Shown: positions 17,112-26,827, numbered from the stretch's first letter. The stretch is DNA of 64,000 nucleotides from Prevotella communis (GCF_022024115.1 NZ_CP091792.1:434001-498000); one strand, 5' to 3'. Notes: generated by a model from the sequence alone, not told the origin. Made by a program: numbers and translations.

Positions 17112-18557
17112 TTATTCCTCTGCCTTGGGCAGGTGGAAACGGTACTTGTTGCAGAACAGTTCCTTCACTGTATTGATCTCCAGGAACTTCGTACCGCCGC
17201 ACTCACGCACGTTACCACTCAGGTAGGCAATCTTGTCATCGTCTTCCACATAACCCTTCTGGCGCAACATACGTACTGCGGCCATAAACAATGTCTCGCT
17301 GTCGATATGACCCTTCTGATAGACGGGAATCACACCGTAGCTCAGCGCCAGCAGACGCTGCAGCTTGTCGTTGTAACAGATAGCCAGCACAGGGTTAGGA
17401 CCACGGAAAGCTGCCAGCGAACGGGCAGTAAGACCTGTCAGTGAGTCGGTGATAATACCCTTTACACCCAGTTTCTCTGTAGCCTCGATAGCACTGTGCG
17501 ACATAAACTCATGGATGTCACAGTTGGCCGACAGCGGGATCTCGATATCGTTCTCGCGCAACTTGTCACGCTCGGCCTGCTCGGCAATCTGCGCCATCGT
17601 CGTCACAGCCTCCACCGGATACTTACCCGTAGCTGTCTCGCCCGAGAGCATCAGCGCGTCCGTACGGTAATAGATGGCGTTGGCGATATCAGTCACCTCG
17701 GCACGCGTAGGACGGGGATTCTGAATCATGGAGTGCAACATCTGGGTAGCCACGATAACAGGCTTCTTGGCCTGCACACACTTACGGATGATGCGGCGCT
17801 GAATACCGGGGATGCGCTCTATGGGCACCTCAATACCAAGGTCACCACGGGCAACCATGATACCATACGATGCTGCAATGATCTCATCGATATTGTCGAC
17901 ACCCTCCTGATTCTCTATCTTCGAAATAATCTTGATATCTGAGTTGTTGGCATCGAGGATATCCTGCACGGCCTTCACGTCGGCAGCCGAGCGCACAAAC
18001 GAGTGGGCAATAAACTCGATATCCAGCTCTATGGCCAGCATGATGTTCTTACGGTCCTTCTCGGTGAGCGCAGGCAGGTCTATGTGCACACCGGGCACGT
18101 TCACGCTCTTCTTGGACCCCAGGACACCGTCATTCTGCACCTGGGCCACCACCTGTGGACCACTGATGCCAATCACCTGCATGTCGATGGCACCGTCGTC
18201 AAAGAGGATATGACAGCCTTCATGCACATCAGCCGCGAAATTGGCGTAGGTCACGTTGATGATGTCGTGCGTCGTGTTCATCTCGGGACGTCCGAAAATC
18301 TTCACCACGTCGCCCGTCTTGTACTGAATCGGTTCGTCACAGGCGGTCGTTCTCACCTCAGGACCCTTCGTATCTATCAGGATGCCAATGTGATGGCTCA
18401 CTTCCCGCACATTCTTCACAATCTGGCGGATACCCTCCTCTGAAGCGTGTGCAGTGTTCATGCGCACCACGTTCATACCGGCGTTGAAAAGCGCGCGTAT
18501 AAACTCCGGGTCACATCTTCTGTCACTAATTGAGGCAACGATTTTTGTCTGTTTCAT
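17112..18557 (-). CDS. pyk: Pyruvate kinase
   Basis: Converts phosphoenolpyruvate and ADP to pyruvate and ATP. It starts MKQTKIVASISDRRCDPEFI and carries DTKGPEVRT, KIENQEGV and the active-site region MVARGDLGIEVP. The length of 481 aa is normal. It is on the opposite strand between argG and argC, so it breaks what is a continuous arg run in some relatives, and it is transcribed divergently from argC. Confidence 0.96.
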   Translation of the reverse strand: MKQTKIVASISDRRCDPEFIRALFNAGMNVVRMNTAHASEEGIRQIVKNVREVSHHIGILIDTKGPEVRTTACDEPIQYKTGDVVKIFGRPEMNTTHDIINVTYANFAADVHEGCHILFDDGAIDMQVIGISGPQVVAQVQNDGVLGSKKSVNVPGVHIDLPALTEKDRKNIMLAIELDIEFIAHSFVRSAADVKAVQDILDANNSDIKIISKIENQEGVDNIDEIIAASYGIMVARGDLGIEVPIERIPGIQRRIIRKCVQAKKPVIVATQMLHSMIQNPRPTRAEVTDIANAIYYRTDALMLSGETATGKYPVEAVTTMAQIAEQAERDKLRENDIEIPLSANCDIHEFMSHSAIEATEKLGVKGIITDSLTGLTARSLAAFRGPNPVLAICYNDKLQRLLALSYGVIPVYQKGHIDSETLFMAAVRMLRQKGYVEDDDKIAYLSGNVRECGGTKFLEINTVKELFCNKYRFHLPKAEE

Positions 18558-18580
18558 AGCTAATACCTTTGAATTTGGTA

Positions 18581-18588
18581 CAAAGGTA
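18581..18588 (-). promoter_or_regulatory. pyk -7 promoter element
   Basis: On the minus strand this reads TACCTTTG, a perfect TAnnTTTG box, 23 bases upstream of the pyk start. The -33 element is weak. Confidence 0.5.
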
Positions 18589-18617
18589 CAAAAAATCCTC
18601 GGAAAACAGGCACAAAG

Positions 18618-18649
18618 TTTGCCACTTTGTAGATTTATTAGTATCTTTG
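18618..18649 (+). promoter_or_regulatory. argC promoter
   Basis: TTTG at 18618-18621 and TATCTTTG at 18642-18649 are 20 bp apart, a full consensus match. argC is therefore expressed on its own. I see no ATGCAnAAA repeat like the one at argR. Confidence 0.7.
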
Positions 18650-18697
18650 CGTCTCAAACGAACATAAAAACAACAATTTTTAGCACCTAGAACAGCA

Positions 18698-19669
18698 ATG
18701 GAAAGAATAAAGATTGGAATACTGGGAGCTGCAGGCTACACTGGTGGTGAACTCATCCGTGTGCTGCTCAACCATCCCCAGGCAGAGATCGTCTTTGCCA
18801 ATTCTGAGAGCAACGCAGGCAACCCCGTGAGCGGCGTCCATGAGGGACTCGTAGGCGAGACCGACCTGAAGTTCACCGACCAGATGCCTTTCGACCAGGT
18901 CGACGTGGTCTTCTTCTGCTTCGGCCACGGCAAGAGCGAGGCCTTCCTCAAGGAGCACACCATCCCCGCCAACGTGAAGATTATCGATCTGGCACAGGAC
19001 TTCCGCATCGCCGGCACGCACGACTACATTTACGGACTGCCTGAGACCCATCGCGATACCATCAGCAAGGCCCAGCACCTGGCTAACCCCGGCTGCTTTG
19101 CCACCTGTATCCAACTGGCCATGCTGCCTGCCCTGAAGGCTGGCATTATCAGCGGCGATATCCATGTCAACGGTATCACCGGCAGCACCGGTGCTGGACA
19201 GAAGCCCGGGGCCACCACCCATTTCTCTTGGCGCAACGATAACTGTTCGGTTTACAAGACCTTCACCCACCAGCACCTGCTGGAGATCAACCAGACGGTG
19301 CAGGAACTGGCTCCCGGCTACGACGGTCGTGTGCTGTTCATCCCCCAGCGTGGCTGCTTTGCGCGCGGCATCTTCGTTACCGCCTATGCGAAGTGCGACA
19401 AGTCCCTGGAAGAGGTGCAGCAGATTTATGCCGACTACTACAAGGATGCCGCCTTCACCCATTTCGTCACTAAGAGTCCCGACCTCAAGCAGGTGGTCAA
19501 CACCAACAAGGCCGTGGTCTATGTAGAGAAGTACGAGGATCAGCTCCTCATGATTTCCTGCATTGACAACCTCCTGAAGGGCGCCGTTGGTCAGGCCGTG
19601 CAGAATATGAACATCATGTTCGGCATCGACGAGACCGCAGGTCTCCGACTCAAAGCCAGCGCATTCTAA
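18698..19669 (+). CDS. argC: N-acyl-gamma-glutamyl-phosphate reductase
   Basis: NADPH-dependent reductase for the third step of arginine synthesis. It has the Rossmann motif GILGAAGYTGGELI at residues 7-20, the catalytic Cys133 in NPGCFATCIQ, and the loop GITGSTGAGQKPGATTHFSW. 323 aa. It has its own promoter and an intrinsic terminator, and argD does not follow it. If the pathway uses succinylated intermediates, as in Bacteroides, the substrate is N-succinyl-glutamyl phosphate. Confidence 0.94.
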   Translation: MERIKIGILGAAGYTGGELIRVLLNHPQAEIVFANSESNAGNPVSGVHEGLVGETDLKFTDQMPFDQVDVVFFCFGHGKSEAFLKEHTIPANVKIIDLAQDFRIAGTHDYIYGLPETHRDTISKAQHLANPGCFATCIQLAMLPALKAGIISGDIHVNGITGSTGAGQKPGATTHFSWRNDNCSVYKTFTHQHLLEINQTVQELAPGYDGRVLFIPQRGCFARGIFVTAYAKCDKSLEEVQQIYADYYKDAAFTHFVTKSPDLKQVVNTNKAVVYVEKYEDQLLMISCIDNLLKGAVGQAVQNMNIMFGIDETAGLRLKASAF

Positions 19670-19691
19670 ACGCACATATACATAAAATCAT

Positions 19692-19722
19692 AGGGGTGAA
19701 CAATTCGTTCACCCCTTTATCA
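19692..19722 (+). terminator. argC terminator
   Basis: AGGGGTGAAC (19692-19701) pairs with GTTCACCCCT (19707-19716) around a five-base loop. A T-rich tail follows. Confidence 0.8.
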
Positions 19723-19749
19723 TTTTATTTAGGCGTTCAGTTACATCAA

Positions 19750-19785
19750 ATGGAAAACGGCAAGAATTATAAAGTTCTTGCCGTT
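19750..19785 (-). terminator. Terminator of the DsbD operon
   Basis: AACGGCAAGAA (19756-19766) pairs with TTCTTGCCGTT (19775-19785). On the minus strand the hairpin is followed by TTTTCC. It ends the six-gene operon that runs from 28.9 kb. Confidence 0.75.
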
Positions 19786-19808
19786 GGTTGAATATGCAAT
19801 TCTGGTCG

Positions 19809-21872
19809 TTATTTCGTGAGTTCGCGGTAGCGCTCCAGACCGCCATTGAGGAAGTCCAGGTAGGCGGGGATGTCCTCGTCGTAGGCACGACTGCCACTGA
19901 GGGGGCTGGCAGTGACGGGATCGAGGATGACGTAGTAGGGCTGGGCGTTGGCACCGAACTTATGGCTCTGCAGATAGCTCCACTTGGCACCCACGGTTCG
20001 TAGGGTCTTGGTATTGCCCTGTTCATCGGTAACCTCCAGGGGTTCTGCCAGTGGTGTCTTGTCGTCCACGAAGAGTGAGATGAGTACGTAGTCGCGGGTG
20101 AGACGGTCGGCTACGCGCTGGTCGGTCCATACGGCAGCCTCCATCTTGCGACAGTTGACGCAGCCGAAGCCGGTGAAGTCGATGAAGACTGGCTTGCCCT
20201 GAGCGCGGGCAGCAGCCATACCGGCTTCATAGTCGGTGAACTGTGCTTCAACGGTCTTGGTATTGAGGTTGAAGTCCTGTGTGTTCATTGGTGGGGCAAA
20301 GGCACTGACGGCCTTACAGGGGGCGCCCCACAAACCGGGTACCATGTAGACGGCGAAAGCCAGTGATACAAGTCCGCCCATGATACACAGCACGGGCATG
20401 GGTTTGCGGATGTCGCCGCCAACCTCGTCTTCCTGGAATTTCAGCCAGCCACAGAGGTAGGCTCCGAGCAGGGCAAAGATAACAATCCAGAGTGAGAGGA
20501 ATACCTCGCGGTCGAGGATATGCCAGCCGTAGGCCAAATCAGCCACGGAGAGGAATTTCAAGGCAAAGGCCAGTTCGACGAAACCAAGGACAACCTTCAG
20601 GGTGGTCATCCATGAGCCCGACTTCGGTGCCTGCTTCAGCCACGTGGGGAAGAGGGCGAAGAGGGTGAAGGGCAGTGCCAGGGCGAAGGCGAAGCCAAAC
20701 ATGCCAAGGGCAGGGGCCAGCCAGTTGCCACTGGTGGTTGTCTCGACGAGCAGCAGACCGATGATGGGGGCTGTGCAAGAGAATGACACGAGCACCAGGG
20801 TGAAGGCCATGAGGAAGATAGACAGCAGACCGCTGGTCTCCGAGGCTTTTGTATCCACTTTATCGGTCCATGAGCCTGGCAGTTTGATTTCGAACCAGCC
20901 GAAGAACGACAGGGCGAAGACTACCAGTAAGAGGAATAGGAAGATGTTAAACACGGCATTGGTGGACATGGCGTTGAGGGTGTCGCTGCCAAAGAAGGCG
21001 GTGACGAGCAGTCCCAGACCGAGGTAGATCACGATGATGCTGAGTCCATAGGTGATAGCATCGCGGATACCTTTTTTCTTGTCGCTTTTGGCGCGCTTCA
21101 GGAAAAAACTTACCGTCATTGGGATGATAGGCCAGATGCAGGGCATCAGTACGGCCAACAGACCGCCTACGAAACCCATCAGGAGAATATAGAGCAGGGA
21201 GTGGTCGGTCAGACTGTCACCGGCTCCCATCGCCTTCATCTCGTCGATGACGGGTGCCCAGAGGGCATCCTCAGGGGAAGATGGCACAGTAACCATTGAA
21301 GAATCTGCTGCCACTGTGTCGGCTACCGCTACGGTATCGGCAACGATAGCTTCTTCGGCTTTCACTTCATCTTCAGCCTTTTTCTCCACTTCGGCCTTGC
21401 CCTTCTCTGGGGCTGCGGCAGGACTTTTACCCTGCTGCTTGAATTCTACCTGGGTGGGGGGCATGCACATCTCGTCATTGCAGGCGCCATACTCCAGATA
21501 GCAGTCGATGGTGTAGGTGGGCTTGGTGAAGCGTACCTTCTGCACAAAGGTGGCCTTGTGCTCGAAGAAGCGCAGCTCCATATCAAACATCTTGTCGAAC
21601 TGCTTGGTTTCCTTGCCGCGCGTCTGCAACTTGCCCACGGGTTCTGCACCGTCCATCTTCACGATGTTGAATGTAGCCGATACAGGTCCGCCGTCGCCAA
21701 GGTTGGTGGAATACACATGCCATCCCTCATCGATGATGGCGGTGAAAAGAATCTCTGCCTCATTGCCCTGAAGGGTCTTCAGTTGTGAGGTGAAGTGTAC
21801 AGGCTCCATCATCTGGGCCTGTACACTTGTAGAGAGGATAACAGCCAAAAGGCTGATAATGAATCTATGCAT
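19809..21872 (-). CDS. dsbD: Thiol:disulfide interchange protein DsbD
   Basis: Inner-membrane electron carrier that moves reducing power from cytoplasmic thioredoxin to the periplasm. A signal peptide (about 1-20) is followed by an N-terminal DsbD-alpha-like domain with CYLEYGACNDEMC. A spacer rich in Ala/Glu/Val leads to about eight transmembrane helices with the paired cysteines of MPCIWP and SFSCTAP. The C-terminal thioredoxin domain has the active site Cys571-Val-Asn-Cys574. All three DsbD modules are present at 687 aa. It is the last gene of an operon in which three other products also carry CxxC motifs, so it is the likely electron source for them. Confidence 0.93.
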   Translation of the reverse strand: MHRFIISLLAVILSTSVQAQMMEPVHFTSQLKTLQGNEAEILFTAIIDEGWHVYSTNLGDGGPVSATFNIVKMDGAEPVGKLQTRGKETKQFDKMFDMELRFFEHKATFVQKVRFTKPTYTIDCYLEYGACNDEMCMPPTQVEFKQQGKSPAAAPEKGKAEVEKKAEDEVKAEEAIVADTVAVADTVAADSSMVTVPSSPEDALWAPVIDEMKAMGAGDSLTDHSLLYILLMGFVGGLLAVLMPCIWPIIPMTVSFFLKRAKSDKKKGIRDAITYGLSIIVIYLGLGLLVTAFFGSDTLNAMSTNAVFNIFLFLLLVVFALSFFGWFEIKLPGSWTDKVDTKASETSGLLSIFLMAFTLVLVSFSCTAPIIGLLLVETTTSGNWLAPALGMFGFAFALALPFTLFALFPTWLKQAPKSGSWMTTLKVVLGFVELAFALKFLSVADLAYGWHILDREVFLSLWIVIFALLGAYLCGWLKFQEDEVGGDIRKPMPVLCIMGGLVSLAFAVYMVPGLWGAPCKAVSAFAPPMNTQDFNLNTKTVEAQFTDYEAGMAAARAQGKPVFIDFTGFGCVNCRKMEAAVWTDQRVADRLTRDYVLISLFVDDKTPLAEPLEVTDEQGNTKTLRTVGAKWSYLQSHKFGANAQPYYVILDPVTASPLSGSRAYDEDIPAYLDFLNGGLERYRELTK

Positions 21873-21910
21873 ATATTTTTTATTTAATAATAAGGCTAGC
21901 TCTGCTTGGG

Positions 21911-24900
21911 CTACTTGATCACCGTCTTGCGACCGTTGGTGATGTAGAGGCCTTTGGTAGGCTGACTGATGCGACGACCCATGAGGTCGTAGATAGAAGT
22001 GCGCTCGTTGTTGTTGCGTTCTACGATACTGATACCAGTAGAGGTATCAACAGCAGTCTTGTTGGCGTTGGCCACAGTGCCCGTCATGTTGTCAATCAAC
22101 AGAACCACAACCTTCAGTTTGGTGACATCCTTTACGAAGGATGCGCCATTGGTGTTGATAATGTCCTTTATGCTGAAGGCGTAGTTCACCTTGACTGGCG
22201 TATCGGCAGTAGCGTTGTCGATGGTAGTGTTGGCGCCACCCTTCAACTCTGAGGTAAGCACGGCAACATCATTATATACCAGACCATAGACGGTGCTTTC
22301 GCCATTGGCAAACTGATCCATATAGAGGGGATTGCCCTGTGAACCACCAGCGAAGTAGTTTGACTGGCCCCATGCAGGATCTGTGAGACCATCAGCGGTG
22401 AGGATATATTCTACGGTATAGCTTTCATCTGTAATCAGGTCGTAGGGGAATGTGACATCAGTCGTGACATTGATGGTGCCATTGGCATCGAGTGCGGCAG
22501 CAAGTGTGATGTCGGCCTGTCCAAACTGTTTATTGTTCTCGGCAAGGTCAGCAGCAATGCCAAAATCAGTATTTGAGAGACCATAATAAGCATCGAGCTC
22601 AACGTTGCGGTCCATCCAAGAATCGGGGAATCCGGCAACCTTTGAGGGGAAGTAGGAAGAGGGCATAATCTCCATGTCATCGCTATTGTGATAGCTTACC
22701 AGTACATACTCATCGGGATAGAGCTCTGCCAGTTTCTCAAGACCTACGTAGCCACGTGGGCACCAGCCACACCATGTACCAGTGTATTCTTCGAGCAGGG
22801 TACGCTTCTTAGGCAGGGTTTTCATGACAGCGAGAGGAATCTCTGTGACGTTGACCTCTTCATTGTCTTTCCCGTTCACCTTGGTAGCCTTAACCTTTAG
22901 ACTGTAGTTGCCAGCGTCCGCAATAGCGGGAATCTCGAGCTTTACAGTAGTTGAAGCGCCGAAACGGTTATTCAGACTTACATTGAACTGCTTGTCGTCA
23001 GAAAGACCAGCCACCTCGTAGGCTACATTAACAGATGTGGCACCGTTACCACCATAGTTCACAATGGTGACAGGCAGTGTGAATGCTTCACCAGCCTTAA
23101 CATACTGACTCTCGCTGTCGGCAATAACCACAGCGTCGCTCTTGACGGTGCTGCCGACGATGTCGACTGTGAGCAGAGAGCTGCCGCCCAGACCTTCAGA
23201 GACATCGAGCCACTTCAGGAATCCGTCGGAGGTATGCATATAGAAACCACCCTGTGCAGGTTTGTCGCAGATAGCGACAGGCTGTGCGTTGGCTTCAGAC
23301 TCCGCGTTGTTGATAGTCAGGGAGTAACCGGCATAAACACCACCCTCGGGGATGAGGTAAGGCTTTTCGAGTTCAACGGTAATGTATCCGGCCTGAGTAG
23401 GCGTTACGTTCTTTACAACGATATCGGCGGCGTTCTTGCCGTTCTCAACACGCAGTTGTGAGGTGAGGAATACATTGATGTCTGAAACACCCTCAGTCTC
23501 CTGCAAGGGGAAAGTGATGCTCTTGATATAGTTGCCCACCATGGCAGCACTCTCAATCTTGACGGCTACATCGTAGGTCTCAGGCTTGGAATTGTTCGTT
23601 ACGGTAGCGATATTCTCGCCGCTATCTTTGAAATAACCGAAAGTGATGGTCTTATCGGTGGCGTTGATAGTTGGCTCAGGATAAGCGGGTGTTGCTGCGG
23701 CAGGCTGAACCTCTGAACCAAAACCATAGGCGTCGACCCATGCGATCTCTGACTTGTGCTCCTCGTTGCCACCACGATAGATAGCCTGTACACCAAAGGC
23801 CTCAGGACCAATCACGTGATAGTAGAAACTACTATTGGCACCTGTGCAGTAAACATCCCATCCGTCAGAATAGCCATAGGGGAACTCGGTCATGGTTTCT
23901 TCTACCTGATTAGAGTAGTCCAGATAAGAGGTTGTCAACTGCTTCTCTTCGCCATTCACCTTAATCCATAGAGCGTATGATAATTTGTCGGCGCGGATAT
24001 AGTTGCCGTTAACATCCTCACAATTAATATTGAAGTCAATAGATCCCCAGCCATAGCCCAAGGCGAAGTCTTCCCATCCGTCCTCGTTGAGCACGTTGAT
24101 AACGGGTTTTACAGGGGTAGCGGCAACCTCGGTGAAGGGAATTAACTGAGCCTTGTCGAAGACGTACTGGTAATTGACGGCAGCCTTTCCAGAATTAAGC
24201 AGGAAGGTGGTGCTGTTGGTCAGTGTCTTTGCATTGGCATCATAGGTGAACTCAATGTCGGTTTTTGCAAGAGAGTAGGTCGTGACATAATCTTCATACC
24301 AGTCGTCATATTCCAGCTTGCCTACGGCAGAAACCAGGTATTGGTGGTATCCTGCTTTTTCGTCGGCACCTACATACTGGGCATTCTTGAAGATGACCTT
24401 ATCGCCCTGAATAGTGCCCTTGATCCAGGTGTCTGGCAGGTTCTGGTCTATGCCCTGCACGTAAACATCGTCGCCATTGAAACCTACCTGCACGAGAGAA
24501 CCGGCATAACCTTCGGCCTGCAGTGAGTAGGTCTCGGTTGTGAGACCGGCTGGAGCTTCAACCAGGGGATCTGAGATAGGCGCGATGTTGATGTTGAAGT
24601 CGGCATAGCCAGTCCATGAATAGTCATCGTCATAGATCATACCGATGACTTCTGCACCACTATTCAGACTGCCACTTGTAGAGATCTTGCCTGTTGAAGC
24701 ATCGTACTTAAGTGTCAGCGTCTGGTTGGCTGCGGGAACATAGGTGCCCTGTTCGGCATCCAAGGTCATTTTGGCTACACAGAATCCATAGCCATAATCT
24801 GAGAAGCCTGCCTGCTGGGGCAACTGGATGGTAATGGTAGAACCATTGATGGTGCCCTCTGTCCATGTGCCTAATCCGGCTTGTGATACCAAGTCCTTAA

Positions 24901-25315
24901 AATATACCTTGTTGTTATCTGCAAATACTACGCTGGCTACAGCGCCAGTTACGTCGGCCATTCCGAGGCCAAACATCGTGGCATAGTACGAGGTGCAGTT
25001 GCGGGCATAAATTTTCAATTCGCCTGCGGGCTGTTCTGTGATGATGTCAGCACGACGGCTTGCACGACGTGAAACGGTCTGTTTGCCATTCAGCTTCTGA
25101 TGGATGGATGACATAGTGCGCATGCCTTCCTGGCGGGATAGGTCGGTCTGGCGCTGCAGAGTCTTTGCTGACTGATTTTTACGAGATGATTTCTGCATCT
25201 CGGTAAGTGTTTCCTGAACTTTCTTAGGCAGACGGACGTCTTTTTTCGTCTGCGCGAAACTACTGGCAAATGCGAATACTGTTGCCAGCATGAGGAGTAA
25301 TACTTTTTGCCTCAT
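21911..25315 (-). CDS. Large secreted Omp28/thioredoxin-like protein with type IX-like C-terminal tail
   Basis: 1134 residues with a signal peptide (ending about residue 21, SSFAQ) and a basic, Arg/Gln-rich segment after it. Beta-rich repeats of unknown fold fill about residues 90-800. Near residue 840 the sequence RTLLEEYTGTWCGWCPRGYV begins an Omp28-like thioredoxin-fold domain with Cys849 and Cys852. The last about 40 residues (SIYDLMGRRISQPTKGLYIT and NGRKTVIK) resemble a type IX secretion sorting domain. It therefore looks like a surface or exported redox protein. It follows the small gene at 25.4 kb by 54 bases and precedes dsbD by 38. The function is not known; a cell-surface reductase or adhesin are alternatives. 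Confidence 0.7.
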   Translation of the reverse strand: MRQKVLLLMLATVFAFASSFAQTKKDVRLPKKVQETLTEMQKSSRKNQSAKTLQRQTDLSRQEGMRTMSSIHQKLNGKQTVSRRASRRADIITEQPAGELKIYARNCTSYYATMFGLGMADVTGAVASVVFADNNKVYFKDLVSQAGLGTWTEGTINGSTITIQLPQQAGFSDYGYGFCVAKMTLDAEQGTYVPAANQTLTLKYDASTGKISTSGSLNSGAEVIGMIYDDDYSWTGYADFNINIAPISDPLVEAPAGLTTETYSLQAEGYAGSLVQVGFNGDDVYVQGIDQNLPDTWIKGTIQGDKVIFKNAQYVGADEKAGYHQYLVSAVGKLEYDDWYEDYVTTYSLAKTDIEFTYDANAKTLTNSTTFLLNSGKAAVNYQYVFDKAQLIPFTEVAATPVKPVINVLNEDGWEDFALGYGWGSIDFNINCEDVNGNYIRADKLSYALWIKVNGEEKQLTTSYLDYSNQVEETMTEFPYGYSDGWDVYCTGANSSFYYHVIGPEAFGVQAIYRGGNEEHKSEIAWVDAYGFGSEVQPAAATPAYPEPTINATDKTITFGYFKDSGENIATVTNNSKPETYDVAVKIESAAMVGNYIKSITFPLQETEGVSDINVFLTSQLRVENGKNAADIVVKNVTPTQAGYITVELEKPYLIPEGGVYAGYSLTINNAESEANAQPVAICDKPAQGGFYMHTSDGFLKWLDVSEGLGGSSLLTVDIVGSTVKSDAVVIADSESQYVKAGEAFTLPVTIVNYGGNGATSVNVAYEVAGLSDDKQFNVSLNNRFGASTTVKLEIPAIADAGNYSLKVKATKVNGKDNEEVNVTEIPLAVMKTLPKKRTLLEEYTGTWCGWCPRGYVGLEKLAELYPDEYVLVSYHNSDDMEIMPSSYFPSKVAGFPDSWMDRNVELDAYYGLSNTDFGIAADLAENNKQFGQADITLAAALDANGTINVTTDVTFPYDLITDESYTVEYILTADGLTDPAWGQSNYFAGGSQGNPLYMDQFANGESTVYGLVYNDVAVLTSELKGGANTTIDNATADTPVKVNYAFSIKDIINTNGASFVKDVTKLKVVVLLIDNMTGTVANANKTAVDTSTGISIVERNNNERTSIYDLMGRRISQPTKGLYITNGRKTVIK

Positions 25316-25369
25316 AATTTTTTGTTTTTGTTAATAATAAATGATTAGAGATTGATCTCTTTAGCTAGT

Positions 25370-26020
25370 TTACTTTTTGATCTTAACGCATGTCATAGTG
25401 CCATCGGCATAGATGGTCTTTGTGAGGTAAACACCAGAGGCAGGCTGCTTGATTTTTTTGCCTGTCAGGTCGTAATAAACTACCGAACTGATGGTCTTGC
25501 TGGTCTTGCCTGCCTTGATTCCCGTGGTGCCATATGTGAACTTAAGGGTGATAGTAGGACCTTCCTGGTCTTTCATCCATTTCTTGGTAATCGCATTCTG
25601 TTTATAGGTAACCAGGGTGTAGGCTACTGTGCAGGAACCTTCTCCTTTGGGCAACCATTCTGTAGCCATGCTTTGTAGGGCACCGGCAGCCAACGCGCCG
25701 TTTTGTGTGGTGTAATTGCCTGCTGAGGGTGCCTGCATGCAATTCAGGGGGAAACACGACTGGAAGGAACCGTTGCTCATTGCCTGTATGGTGAATGTAC
25801 CGGCACACTGCACCTCGGCATTGCTGTCGTTCTTGACAAAGATGCCAGAGGGCATCAGCACGTCTCCAAAGCCGTCATCTTCTGCTTCAGTAATGTTCAG
25901 GGTTGTTCCGTTAGTAATGACGTTACCGTCTTTGTCGGCAAACTGAAGTGGAAATTCGTTTTGTGCCTGAAGGGCGAGGGCAGCGAATAGCCCAAAGCAT
26001 AACGTAAATAATTTTTTCAT
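25370..26020 (-). CDS. Small secreted Cys-containing protein with type IX-like C-terminus
   Basis: 216 residues with a signal peptide ending near LALQAQ. The mature part has six Cys (in VQCAGT, SCFPLNC, GSCTV and MTCVK). The end, YYDLTGKKIKQPASGVYLTK, resembles the C-terminal sorting or assembly domains of type IX substrates and matches the tail of the neighbouring 1134-residue protein. I do not recognise a family for the N-terminal part. Its position inside a thiol-redox operon suggests that its cysteines form disulfides handled by the neighbours; this is inference. Confidence 0.6.
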   Translation of the reverse strand: MKKLFTLCFGLFAALALQAQNEFPLQFADKDGNVITNGTTLNITEAEDDGFGDVLMPSGIFVKNDSNAEVQCAGTFTIQAMSNGSFQSCFPLNCMQAPSAGNYTTQNGALAAGALQSMATEWLPKGEGSCTVAYTLVTYKQNAITKKWMKDQEGPTITLKFTYGTTGIKAGKTSKTISSVVYYDLTGKKIKQPASGVYLTKTIYADGTMTCVKIKK

Positions 26021-26038
26021 AAGTGTTTGTTTTAATAC

Positions 26039-26821
26039 CTATTGTTTCTCTATTGTCGTCTTGATAGCTTGCAGAACACCACTGTCGTTATAGACAAAGG
26101 CTACAACACTGAGGTTGGATGTATTCCATGTATCATCAATAGTCTGCTGGTAATCCTGTGTCAGGGTCTCGCCTTCGCTGGGGGCGCATTCTTCACCCCA
26201 TGTGCCATTGATGGCTGCACGCAGCACATGGTTGTGAACGTATGTCTTATTGACTGATCCATCGGGCATCTTCTGCAGGGCCGTAATGTCATCTTCCAGG
26301 AGCCATACCTGCACATTGCCGCTGATACCGGCCCTAAGGGCTGTCTCTTTGACGGTCACATGCACTTGATGCTCTTGAAGTGTGGCGGTGAGTTCCATTT
26401 CAAGGGGTGACTCTTTCTCCAACTCTTCCTTGACTCCTTTGGTCCAGTCGGTATAGTTCACTGCTCCGTGGCGGTTGATAAGGCCTACTGGCTGATACTC
26501 TAGCTCCCAGTGATTGTAATATGTGTCTCCAAGGTCGGTCGCAAGCCCGATGTTTACACTGTTGCCCTTGAAGCCCAATGGACCTCCGTGTATGCCTACG
26601 GCTATGACGTTATCGGGATAAGCTTCTTGTAATTGTTCGATGACCTCTGAGCCTTTGGGGCAGTTGACGCATTGCTGACCTGTAAAGTCTTCCAGCAGCA
26701 CCACGCGTTTAGCGGGTTGCATGGGTACGTGTATCAGTCGCTCGTCATCGGCGATATGGTCGCACGCTACGAACATTATCAGTGATGCAATCAGATATAA
26801 TGGAAGTATATATTTCTTCAT
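26039..26821 (-). CDS. Omp28-like lipoprotein with CxxC thioredoxin-like domain
   Basis: 260-residue lipoprotein. The signal peptide ends in the lipobox FVAC with Cys20 as the acylation site. RVVLLEDFTGQQCVNCPKGS then gives an Omp28-type thioredoxin-fold domain with Cys51-Val-Asn-Cys54. The same motif type occurs in the 1134-residue neighbour (CGWC) and in the DsbD C-terminal domain (CVNC). Six bases separate it from the upstream barrel gene. The likely location is the outer membrane. The CxxC argues for a redox rather than a purely structural role, but no substrate is known. Confidence 0.75.
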   Translation of the reverse strand: MKKYILPLYLIASLIMFVACDHIADDERLIHVPMQPAKRVVLLEDFTGQQCVNCPKGSEVIEQLQEAYPDNVIAVGIHGGPLGFKGNSVNIGLATDLGDTYYNHWELEYQPVGLINRHGAVNYTDWTKGVKEELEKESPLEMELTATLQEHQVHVTVKETALRAGISGNVQVWLLEDDITALQKMPDGSVNKTYVHNHVLRAAINGTWGEECAPSEGETLTQDYQQTIDDTWNTSNLSVVAFVYNDSGVLQAIKTTIEKQ

Positions 26822-26827
26822 GATGCC

